IMG/VR virus record: IMGVR_UViG_3300045970_001080
Span: 1-43,987 of that record
Strand: one strand, 5' to 3'
Length of the DNA: 43,987 bases
From: a virus
Position numbers and translations under genes: made by a program. Shown piece after piece: positions 23,198-30,482 of this stretch (position 1 is its first letter; each line of letters begins with the position of its first letter). The notes beneath the pieces are model-generated. The model searched no databases and was not told where the DNA came from. It saw only the letters and a program-made list of their open reading frames with translations.

Positions 23198-23449
23198 TTA
23201 TCCATTACCAATAAGCCAGAAGAATCTCACACGCTCATTGACCTCGATTGGTTCAAACCGATAGCCCTGGGAAATCATGAATCGAGTAATACCTTGTTGG
23301 GGCATCTCTGCATCAGGAAAAAAGTCGATGATCATTTCAGTGATCTCCGTAGTTGTAAGCTGCAGCGTGGCCTGATCCAACGCTTCAACGGGCGGAAACT
23401 TGGCGCGAAAAGATTCAAACATCTTATCAAAACCCGATTGTTCTATCAT
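23198..23449 (-). CDS. Small accessory protein, paralogue of the 24205 gene
   Basis: 83 residues: FRAKFPPVEALDQATLQLTTTEITEMIIDFFPD, then GITRFMISQGYRFEPIEVNERVRFFWLIG. About 60% identical by eye to the 24205-24498 product. The middle looks like a winged or ribbon DNA-binding fold. The start overlaps the preceding stop (ATGA) and has a GGAGG site, so translation is coupled. Confidence 0.7.
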   Translation of the reverse strand: MIEQSGFDKMFESFRAKFPPVEALDQATLQLTTTEITEMIIDFFPDAEMPQQGITRFMISQGYRFEPIEVNERVRFFWLIGNG

Positions 23450-23712
23450 TGCCGGCCTCCTTTCGTATGATCAATTGAGGAAAGAATGCCACGGGCCATC
23501 TCCAGCACTTCATTTCCAAAGCGTGATGGCGACTTCCACACGGTAAGACACTCGTCGGAAGCGGGATCGTAAACAGTCATAAACTCATCGCCCGTTTTCT
23601 CATCAAAGAGCACCTTGCTGATGCAGCGCGGGTGAATGTTTTCCATGCGCTGAATCCAATTGGTGACCAGGATATCCAGGGCTACATCCGTTTCAAGCTG
23701 CTTAACCTTCAT
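23446..23712 (-). CDS. Small accessory protein with strong Shine-Dalgarno
   Basis: 88 residues from the ATG at 23712, chosen because AAGGAGG lies 5 nt upstream; longer starts (23733, 23814) run back into the previous gene. The product is acidic with DEKTGDEFMTVYDP in the middle. No recognised domain. It overlaps both neighbours and belongs to a compact three-gene unit. Confidence 0.65.
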   Translation of the reverse strand: MKVKQLETDVALDILVTNWIQRMENIHPRCISKVLFDEKTGDEFMTVYDPASDECLTVWKSPSRFGNEVLEMARGILSSIDHTKGGRQ

Positions 23713-23959
23713 TTTCCCCTCCTTTCCCGCCATTATCCAACGCTTTAAGAACATTAAACATGTTGAGCAACATGAGAAAAAGCTTTCGTTGCAAGCCATA
23801 ATTGGCAATGTCAATGCTTGATAGTATCAGGCATTGTTCGGTGAAAAAATGCGTATCGCATGTATCTTCCTTAAGATCCTGCAACGCATCAAGTAATTCT
23901 TTTGTAATCTTTATCCCGCCGATGGTTACCGGGAGAAGGCAATCTGATTGTTTTGCCAT
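23702..23959 (-). CDS. Small helical accessory protein
   Basis: 85 residues, leucine-rich and helical, ending in a Gly/Lys/Glu tail. It is the first gene after promoter 24097-24126 and the structured leader at 23976-24053. A weak AGGAG lies 9 nt before ATG. Function unknown. Confidence 0.6.
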   Translation of the reverse strand: MAKQSDCLLPVTIGGIKITKELLDALQDLKEDTCDTHFFTEQCLILSSIDIANYGLQRKLFLMLLNMFNVLKALDNGGKGGENEG

Positions 23960-23975
23960 GGTGTGTTTCTCCTAA

Positions 23976-24053
23976 CGGAAAAATCCCTGAGGCTTGTCTC
24001 GGTTCGAGGAACCGCCAGAGCATTACTGCATCCGGAGCCACAGGGATTTCCCC
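23976..24053 (-). ncRNA. Structured leader element 1 (long imperfect hairpin)
   Basis: The outer stem pairs AAATCCCTGAGGCT (near 23982) with AGCCACAGGGATTT (ending near 24049), with one mismatch. Inside, CGGTTC GAG GAACCG forms a second hairpin. The element fills the predicted leader between the promoter at 24097 and the start at 23959. It may control translation of the small gene or be a processed small RNA. Confidence 0.55.
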
Positions 24054-24096
24054 TATATAGAAGATGAAAATTCATTTATACTCGATTTAGACATTG

Positions 24097-24126
24097 CAAA
24101 TATACAATGCTAAACGGGAAAATCAA
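24097..24126 (-). promoter_or_regulatory. Leftward promoter of small accessory operon
   Basis: TTG (24126-24124), 19 nt, TATATTTG (24104-24097). The -7 box is identical to that of the early promoter at 20101-20108. RNA start is predicted near 24090, giving a leader of about 130 nt. Confidence 0.7.
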
Positions 24127-24204
24127 TACTGATTTTTGGTTATTCGTACTTATCAGTTAATATTGTCTAAAAAAACAAGTTCAGAACATTCAACATTATT
24201 ACCA

Positions 24205-24498
24205 TTAATAACAGCCTCCGGCCATCGGAGAAACTCTCGAAAGACTTTCCTGACCTTGTCCGATTAGCCAAAAATAACGCACCCGTTCATTTACCTCTAC
24301 CGGCTCATATTTATATCCCTGGTCAATCATGAATCGGGTGATCCCCGACCTGGGCCAATCCACATTCGGGTAAAAATCCTGGATCATTTCGGTAATTTCT
24401 GTAGTGCTGAGTTTCAATGTTGCCTCCTGGATGGTTGCGACAGGTGGGAACTTGGAGTGAAAAGGTTCGAAGATCTCTTCAAAATTGGTGCGCGACAT
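24205..24498 (-). CDS. Accessory paralogue with C-terminus run through an integrase remnant
   Basis: About 97 residues from the ATG at 24498. Homologous to the 23198 gene over FHSKFPPVATIQEATLKLSTTEITEMI and GITRFMIDQGYKYEPVEVNERVRYFWLIG. The paralogue stops right after WLIGNG, whereas this one continues for about 18 residues. Those extra codons are antisense to a short integrase-like sequence (24219-24269), so the tail is probably acquired rather than ancestral. Confidence 0.65.
   Translation of the reverse strand: MSRTNFEEIFEPFHSKFPPVATIQEATLKLSTTEITEMIQDFYPNVDWPRSGITRFMIDQGYKYEPVEVNERVRYFWLIGQGQESLSRVSPMAGGCY
24219..24269 (+). pseudogene. Remnant of an integrase 3' end
   Basis: Rightward translation gives R-P-S-E-K-L-S-K-D-F-P-D-L-V-R-L-A. 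The intact integrase at its C-terminus has R-P-S-E-K-L-S-T-N-F-P-D-L-S-K-L-S, 12 of 17 identical. It is a diverged scrap of a second integrase and marks an old recombination point. Confidence 0.65.
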
Positions 24499-24517
24499 AT
24501 GTTGATGGTTTAAAAAA

Positions 24518-24631
24518 GCCCCGGTACCTGTCGCGCATATCAACACCGTAGTGTAACATGTGTAAAGGCTTCCCCTTTACTGTACCGGGGAAAACCTTTC
24601 ACTACTTTAATATTGATATACGCGACGGGGC
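24518..24631 (-). ncRNA. Structured leader element 2 (114-bp nested hairpin)
   Basis: Nested stems from outside in: GCCCC/GGGGC, GTCGCGCATATCAA/TTGATATACGCGAC, GTAGTG/CACTAC, AAAGG/CCTTT, CCCC/GGGG. An alternative pairing, CCCCGGTAC (24519-24527) with GTACCGGGG (24582-24590), interleaves with the second stem, so two states or a pseudoknot are possible. It lies between a -7 box TATATTTG (24638-24631) and the start at 24498. Confidence 0.6.
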
Positions 24632-24641
24632 AAATATAATG

Positions 24642-24668
24642 AAAAACCCGCCTGGAGTGGCGGGTTTT
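24642..24668. terminator. Bidirectional terminator after secreted moron gene
   Basis: AAAACCCGCC (24643-24652), loop of 6, GGCGGGTTTT (24659-24668): perfect stem with A- and T-runs on both sides. Confidence 0.85.
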
Positions 24669-24695
24669 AAAACGTCAAGTCGTTAAATGAACATT

Positions 24696-25187
24696 CTACC
24701 GATTCGCTTTACCTTCAACTAATGTGATTTTTTTATCTTTTGGGACCCATAAAGTTCCATCAGTGAAATGTACCTTTTTTAAATACACTTTTACTTTCGT
24801 AGTATTGTCATATCCATATAAGGTCCAAGAATCATTAAATGACACAGTTTTCCCTGCTTTAAGAATGTCTTGAGAAGTACCTGTGAAAATATTGGTATTC
24901 TTTAATTGATCGTTTACTGGCTCATTATAATTGTTATAACAATAAATTTGAACAGTATACGCATCAATATCCTTTTTAGAAATATTCTTTGGAATTAATT
25001 TAATTTCTGGGGTACCAATCGCATCATATCCCACTTCAGCAGTAAGAAAGAAAATAGGGATCCCGATACTTTCAAATTTTTTAATTTTAACCAGTTGAAT
25101 GCTGTCAATATTTGGATACATTACATTCTGAGCAGTTGTATGAAAATAAAAAACTAGTAATACCGAACAAATAAATAAATATTTCAT
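24696..25187 (-). CDS. Secreted moron-type protein
   Basis: 163 residues. Residues 1-19 are a signal peptide (MKYLFICSVLLVFYFHTTAQ). The rest is a beta-sandwich-like domain with KLIPKNISKKDIDAYTVQIYCYN and a late FTDGTLWVPK, the outline of small extracellular immunoglobulin-like domains (FxLYD/DUF5780 type, not confirmed). Terminators stand on both sides (24642-24668 and 25219-25248), and local composition is more AT-rich than the structural genes. An isolated exported gene at the end of the tail operon fits a moron that changes the lysogen. Confidence 0.65.
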   Translation of the reverse strand: MKYLFICSVLLVFYFHTTAQNVMYPNIDSIQLVKIKKFESIGIPIFFLTAEVGYDAIGTPEIKLIPKNISKKDIDAYTVQIYCYNNYNEPVNDQLKNTNIFTGTSQDILKAGKTVSFNDSWTLYGYDNTTKVKVYLKKVHFTDGTLWVPKDKKITLVEGKANR

Positions 25188-25218
25188 AATGCTTGTTTTT
25201 GGTTTGTCCCTGCAAATT

Positions 25219-25248
25219 AAAAAAAAACCGGCACATGGGCGCCGGTTT
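25219..25248 (-). terminator. Main terminator of the tail operon
   Basis: AAACCGGC (25225-25232), loop of 8, GCCGGTTT (25241-25248); leftward transcript ends in a run of nine or more T. It ends late transcription just after the 25272 gene. Confidence 0.85.
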
Positions 25249-25271
25249 CATCAAGAAATACAACTAAAGAA

Positions 25272-26894
25272 TTACGAGCAGTTATAACATTCCAGAAGCG
25301 AAGGCATGATCCGGTCTTTTTTTATGGTTACCTGGAGGCTTTTCACCAGGTACCTGATGCCGCCAATCATGTATTTTTGCGAGAAATCAAAATTCTGCAG
25401 TTCACGATAGCTTAACTGTGCTGTTATTCTTACAAGTTTTGCCGACATCCTGAAATCAAGAAAAGCCTTGAATTGTTTGTTGAAAAGCCCGTCGGCGCCG
25501 TTGTAAAATAGTGACATTCCTGTTGTATAGGAATTTGCACGCATGGCATAAAATGAGCCCGCATCATACACCGGTGTGAGAAAGAAAAGCCTGCAGGGGA
25601 CTTCTCGCCAGTTCTCACGCTGGCATCCTACTTCTGCTTCGGCCTGCCCGGTCTCAAAAAGAGGGGAAACTGCGGTGGACAGAGACTCTCCTTCAGCCAT
25701 CTTATATAAATACTTTGTATAGGTAATGAAATTAACAAGGTCAAAAAGAACCCATGATCCGGATATCATTCGGTAAAAGCTTTTTGTTTCAACCACATAC
25801 CTGATATCAAGCTCAGCAGAACCAGGCCAGCATGGCAAATCATTAAGCGTAGGTACAGTATCCCTGATAAACCCAAATTGGGTCTCATCATAGGTTGAGA
25901 TATTTTCGGTTTCGGTATCACCTGAATCGAGTTCCATTTCAAGTTTAAACCCGAGAATTTTTTCTTCAATCTCAATACTTTTCGAAATGATTTTTGTAAT
26001 ATTTTCAGAGCATACAGGAGATTTGATAATATCATCCAGTGACAATATTTTAACACGTCTGTTCTTATTATCCAAAAAAAACCGAATGTTAAAAAATGTT
26101 TCAAGTCCGGTTAGAAAATCATTTAGATTCATTTGAGGAACATGATAATTGTATAGAATCTTATTAAATGGATATTGAAAATAACCATTTGCAGTTTCCC
26201 AGCAAGTAACAGAATTATAAATTGCGCATAAGTTAAACTCAGGGTGTGCAGAAAAAAATGAATTGTCGAGTGTATATGACAACTTGGCGAAAATGACAGA
26301 CAATACATATCTCAGATACAACATTGGAATAATGATCGTCGGATTGGAAGAAGGTGTCAACATGCCGATATATCCGTTAATGTAATTATTTATCCACATT
26401 TGTCCGGCATCTGTTGTCGGCGGATCAAAGTACTTAAGATTGTAAATTCTAGGGAAAGCAACGTCACGGCTCGGGTAATAATTAAGCGAACATCCATTAA
26501 TGAAATCAAACTTATCAGTTTCATCGGCAAATGTTCGCGTACCAAAATCAATTTGCTGAAGACTCATGTTTTTACGCTGATAATAAAAATCTCCTTCTCC
26601 TTCGAAGATCGATCCTTCATACGTTTTTGGGTTCAAGGACTTCAACCTGACTGCTCCCTGGAACAGGGTCAGCCCATTCCAGGAGAATGCACCCTGATCA
26701 GAGCGGTAAACATCGGCAGTGCTTTCAATTCGATGCACAAAGTCAAGGATTCTGGCATTTCGTGGCGTCACCGGGATCTTGAAGGGATAGGAGTAGGATC
26801 CAACCTCACCAAAAATCGGAGACTTTAAGTTCATAGTGAACGAAAAGTCATCCGGAAGATCAACGTTTTTATCGGCAATTTTGAGAGAAAGCAT
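25272..26894 (-). CDS. Tail tip / hub-like protein
   Basis: 540 residues. The N-terminus has the beta-rich opening (DDFSFTMNLKSPIFGEVGSYSYPFKIPVTPRNA) seen in large tail tip proteins of Bacteroidota phages. The middle contains a long aromatic-rich region with LNDFLTGLETFFNIRFFLDNKNRRVKI, like a hub protein. The start at 26894 follows the previous stop closely (TAATATG). It is the last gene of the tail operon; role inferred from position and length. Confidence 0.6.
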   Translation of the reverse strand: MLSLKIADKNVDLPDDFSFTMNLKSPIFGEVGSYSYPFKIPVTPRNARILDFVHRIESTADVYRSDQGAFSWNGLTLFQGAVRLKSLNPKTYEGSIFEGEGDFYYQRKNMSLQQIDFGTRTFADETDKFDFINGCSLNYYPSRDVAFPRIYNLKYFDPPTTDAGQMWINNYINGYIGMLTPSSNPTIIIPMLYLRYVLSVIFAKLSYTLDNSFFSAHPEFNLCAIYNSVTCWETANGYFQYPFNKILYNYHVPQMNLNDFLTGLETFFNIRFFLDNKNRRVKILSLDDIIKSPVCSENITKIISKSIEIEEKILGFKLEMELDSGDTETENISTYDETQFGFIRDTVPTLNDLPCWPGSAELDIRYVVETKSFYRMISGSWVLFDLVNFITYTKYLYKMAEGESLSTAVSPLFETGQAEAEVGCQRENWREVPCRLFFLTPVYDAGSFYAMRANSYTTGMSLFYNGADGLFNKQFKAFLDFRMSAKLVRITAQLSYRELQNFDFSQKYMIGGIRYLVKSLQVTIKKDRIMPSLLECYNCS

Positions 26895-26895
26895 A

Positions 26896-27177
26896 TTACT
26901 TGGTTTCAGGATCAGGATTAACACCTGGATTAACTTCCGGTTTTGTGCCGGGTAAGCTGTGGGATTTAAAGTATTCTGAAGTGATCAAGCCGTAACCTAC
27001 CAGGATGATAGAGAATACTCCCCAGAATATTTCCATGTTCACTACAACACCGTTGGTGCTCTTATAGACCATGTAGGTGATCAATGCAAATGCCCAATAG
27101 AAACCGGCTCTTTTAGAACTCGCTGCACCTTGCTGGTCTTCCAGCAGGCCCGCAGCCCATTTTAAGAATGTTTTCAT
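26896..27177 (-). CDS. Small two-helix membrane protein, possible second holin
   Basis: 93 residues from the ATG at 27177; an in-frame start at 27264 lies within the tail fibre gene and is less likely. Two membrane segments (FYWAFALITYMVYKS and MEIFWGVFSIILVGYGLI) lie between a basic N-terminus and a Pro/Lys-rich tail. The topology fits a small holin or holin modulator, but it is far from the lysis cluster. Confidence 0.6.
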   Translation of the reverse strand: MKTFLKWAAGLLEDQQGAASSKRAGFYWAFALITYMVYKSTNGVVVNMEIFWGVFSIILVGYGLITSEYFKSHSLPGTKPEVNPGVNPDPETK

Positions 27178-27188
27178 GACTTTTATTT

Positions 27189-30020
27189 TTACCAGGTTGA
27201 TATTGCTGACCTCTTCCAGGTATTGGTAGCGGTACAGATGTATATGTAATTTGCATCCCAGCAAATATCCCCGGCATTTCCGGTTGCCGTTGCCGAAGCA
27301 GGTGTTTTTGCTGTTCTTAAACGTATAATATCACTGCTAACATCGAGTTTAGCAGTTGGAGAAGTTGTTCCAATTCCAACATTTGATCCTGCATTCGTGC
27401 CAAAGGCTGTATAGCTTGTATTTTGAAATTCACAGGTAGTTATCCCACTTCTTAAAAAATAGTCTCCTGTAGTTAAATCAACAAATTGCATAATTCTTGT
27501 TGCTCCTGGATCTTTTAAGGTTGTTTGATACTCATAATGAGTATTATCCCGGTTATATCTCAAAACATTTCTTGCATAATAGGTGTTTGATAAATAACTC
27601 ATATTTACTTGAGAAATGGTTTGTGGACCTGTACCTGCACTAACAGCCAGGGTTGAATTCAAGTTCAAATTGGTTGCCATTGTTGAACTATTTACATCAA
27701 GGACTGCACCCGGGGAGGTTGTTCCTATTCCAACCTTGCCATTATTCAGCATCGTTTGAATCACTGTACCTCCATTTGTACCTCCTTTAAAACTGTGAGC
27801 AATACCCGTAGTCGATCCAATCCCGGAAGTTGATGTGTAGGTTATCCCCGAAACTACGTCACTACCGCCTAATATTGTAGGTAGCGTTGACGTTCCATTG
27901 ACGTCTAAGGTTGTTGCAGGTGCAGTTGTACCAATACCTATTTTCCCATCCGGTGTTAATCTTAATTTTTCACCAGACACTGTGTTTAGCGTTATGTCAG
28001 AATGATTTGTTGAACTATTGCCAATTTTCAATGTTTCATCAAATGACATATCCTGTGATATATACGCACGTTCCGTCCCATCAGCAGTGAAAGATATTTT
28101 AGAAGCAACATCTGCGCCATCCGTACCTAATGTTAACAAAGGATAATTACCTGCAATTGATAAGTCTTTATATACTTTTAACCCTCCCCCGAAGTTACCC
28201 CCTCCATAAACTTTAAACGAACTGTCAGAAACAGATCCACCGATCGAAACCTTATTCATGTAATATATATCGCTACCCGATGTTGTCCACTGACTTGACA
28301 CATAGGTTGAGTTATCCCATGTCCATGCAGATCCATTCCATTTGAGGAATCCGGTTGATTTTGAAATGGCAGGTTCTGCGCCAACCTCTGAATAAGTATA
28401 GGTAGGTTTTGTTGCTGATTTCGCCCATGCGAATACTAAAGGATCGGTTTCAGTGTAACTTGTCAAGTAACCGGCACTCGCATGATTCCCCCATCCGTAG
28501 GCTGTATTCCAATTTGCCGAATTATCTGTGATCGAAGTTCCCCATGCAGAACCCGTTGATATGGCTATTCCTGCACCGGGATATGTCATTGAAAAAGTGG
28601 GAGCGGCCTGAACTCTTAGTTCTTTCGTTAACGAATCCCATACGCAATAACGAGTAGCCCCTGATGTAATTGGAATTCTTCGTATATAAATTGTAGAATC
28701 GAGCCATGTCCTTCCAAGCGAATAAAGAGCATAGCTATTTGTAGAACGGAAATATCCACCATATGAATTTTGAGATATTCCCCCTATGCCATAAAGATTT
28801 GTCGATGATCCAGCAACACCAATTCCACTACCTGACATTCCTTGTATTGCATATCCAGATGTCGCAGACGATATTAATCCATAAGTTGATCCTGATGATA
28901 CTATTTCTAATTTAGCTGTCGGATTTGTATTTCCTATGCCAATATTGCCGTTGGGCGCCATCATCATGCCACTATCAATTATACTATTTTTATCCGAACA
29001 AAAATCAAATACCTTTGATCCAACCCCTTTTGCAATTAAAGCAGTTCCAGAACCACCCGTCACCTGAAAATACCCTCCGACTCCTGTTGTGGATGAACCA
29101 AGTACGCCATATAATCCAAGTCCATAAATTCCATACCCAATTGCCGCAGTTCCATATACTGCTATACCTGCTGATAGCTGATTGGAACCATATATACCTT
29201 TACCGTTAGCAGAAGAAGTTGTTCCATAAACTCCAATATTGGCTGAAGCCCCATACACTCCACTTCCACTTCCAGAAGTTCCTACAACGCCAGTTCCGCT
29301 ATTTGAAGCCCCACTAATTCCTGTTCCAGCACTTGAATATGCATAAACACCAACACCACCATTATTTGCTTGTGCATAAATAGCATTTGTGTCACTTACA
29401 ACGTGCAATCTCCTTGAAGGATTACTAATGCCTATTCCTACATTGCCTCCCATAAATATACCCGAGTACCCACTTGTAGTTTCCCCATAAATTGCAGTTC
29501 CCCATGCAGCGCTACCATAAACGCCTTTACCATATGGCGCATATCCAAACACTCCCGCACCATTATAAGTTGCGCCATACACACCAGTGTTTCCGCTTGT
29601 AACAGTTGCTCTGATTGTTCCTTCTACATGAAATTTGTAACTTGGATTTGTTAATCCAACCCCAACATTTCCAGAATTGTAATAAATATTACTTCCTGAT
29701 GTTGTCCATTGGCTCGACACCACTGACGGCAAAGTCTGCCATGTCTTATCACCACTCCAATATTGGTTAGTGGTTCCGATCCCAATCACAGGCTCGTATA
29801 TACCGCTGTGTGCATGATCTCCAAAGGCCGATTTCACATGGGTTGTACCGAAGCCAGGGAACGAATAATATTTGTTTTCGTTCAGCTTCAGGCTATCTCC
29901 CCAGAGAAGGATCCGGTAGAGTTTCCCGCCCCGGATAAATGTAATAGTGTCAAAAACTTTGTTTTGTCCCATGCCAGTGATGGCGGCCAGAAGAAAAATA
30001 AAAAACGTGAGCTTTTTCAT
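27189..30020 (-). CDS. Large repetitive tail fibre protein
   Basis: 943 residues. Residues 1-19 look like a signal peptide (MKKLTFFIFLLAAITGMGQ). Residues about 130-430 are GxGVYG/GIYG-type repeats of 10-20 residues, forming a long beta-solenoid or triple-stranded shaft. NVGIGxTNPxxKLxV blocks recur through the protein (for example near 115, 185, 360, 670 and 900). Such units are widespread in phage tail fibres. The C-terminus ends with an ICWDANYIYICTATNTWKR domain found at fibre tips. Likely host-receptor binding. Confidence 0.75.
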   Translation of the reverse strand: MKKLTFFIFLLAAITGMGQNKVFDTITFIRGGKLYRILLWGDSLKLNENKYYSFPGFGTTHVKSAFGDHAHSGIYEPVIGIGTTNQYWSGDKTWQTLPSVVSSQWTTSGSNIYYNSGNVGVGLTNPSYKFHVEGTIRATVTSGNTGVYGATYNGAGVFGYAPYGKGVYGSAAWGTAIYGETTSGYSGIFMGGNVGIGISNPSRRLHVVSDTNAIYAQANNGGVGVYAYSSAGTGISGASNSGTGVVGTSGSGSGVYGASANIGVYGTTSSANGKGIYGSNQLSAGIAVYGTAAIGYGIYGLGLYGVLGSSTTGVGGYFQVTGGSGTALIAKGVGSKVFDFCSDKNSIIDSGMMMAPNGNIGIGNTNPTAKLEIVSSGSTYGLISSATSGYAIQGMSGSGIGVAGSSTNLYGIGGISQNSYGGYFRSTNSYALYSLGRTWLDSTIYIRRIPITSGATRYCVWDSLTKELRVQAAPTFSMTYPGAGIAISTGSAWGTSITDNSANWNTAYGWGNHASAGYLTSYTETDPLVFAWAKSATKPTYTYSEVGAEPAISKSTGFLKWNGSAWTWDNSTYVSSQWTTSGSDIYYMNKVSIGGSVSDSSFKVYGGGNFGGGLKVYKDLSIAGNYPLLTLGTDGADVASKISFTADGTERAYISQDMSFDETLKIGNSSTNHSDITLNTVSGEKLRLTPDGKIGIGTTAPATTLDVNGTSTLPTILGGSDVVSGITYTSTSGIGSTTGIAHSFKGGTNGGTVIQTMLNNGKVGIGTTSPGAVLDVNSSTMATNLNLNSTLAVSAGTGPQTISQVNMSYLSNTYYARNVLRYNRDNTHYEYQTTLKDPGATRIMQFVDLTTGDYFLRSGITTCEFQNTSYTAFGTNAGSNVGIGTTSPTAKLDVSSDIIRLRTAKTPASATATGNAGDICWDANYIYICTATNTWKRSAISTW

Positions 30021-30031
30021 GGTTGTTAGTA

Positions 30032-30412
30032 TTAAGATGATGATCCACCATAGGGTCGAGCGTGTGCGAACAGAGTTGCGTTCACAAGCGTTTTGACTAC
30101 TATTTTCGTGGTTGATTTGCTCCGGAAGTATATTTCAACAGGATTGCCCAGGCTGTCATATCCCTGGACAATGAAGTTGTAATCTGTGTCGGTGAATGGT
30201 TCGTTCCAGGTAAGGTTACAGTTGACATCGGCTGTTGCAGCCGCATGGGCTTCCCGAAGTATTGAACCGGTGGCTTCGGTTTTTACCTGTTCAACATAAT
30301 CGAGTAGTTTAATATTTGCATCCTCAAGATCTTCAGCCTGGACCCTGGTACCGACCGGCCGGCCGGTAAGAGCTGAGACGAACTTATTGAATACTTCCAG
30401 GTACGTTATCAT
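30032..30412 (-). CDS. Small tail protein next to fibre
   Basis: 126 residues. N-terminal helical part (MITYLEVFNKFVSALTGRPVGTRVQ) and C-terminal beta domain with NLTWNEPFTDTDYNFIVQGYDSLG. The C-terminal half resembles receptor-contact domains of the H-type tail fibre class in outline. It lies 12 nt upstream of the fibre gene. A fibre adaptor is likely. Confidence 0.5.
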   Translation of the reverse strand: MITYLEVFNKFVSALTGRPVGTRVQAEDLEDANIKLLDYVEQVKTEATGSILREAHAAATADVNCNLTWNEPFTDTDYNFIVQGYDSLGNPVEIYFRSKSTTKIVVKTLVNATLFAHARPYGGSSS

Positions 30413-30482
30413 GAAAATGCTTGTTAACTGAACTGTTCCGAGAATTCATCAGAGAAAACCCTGATAGAAACAATGGTTGATA

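Noticed and set aside
24518-24631. Integron attC-like site
   Set aside because: The imperfect palindrome lacks the GTTRRRY and RYYYAAC ends, and no integron integrase is present.
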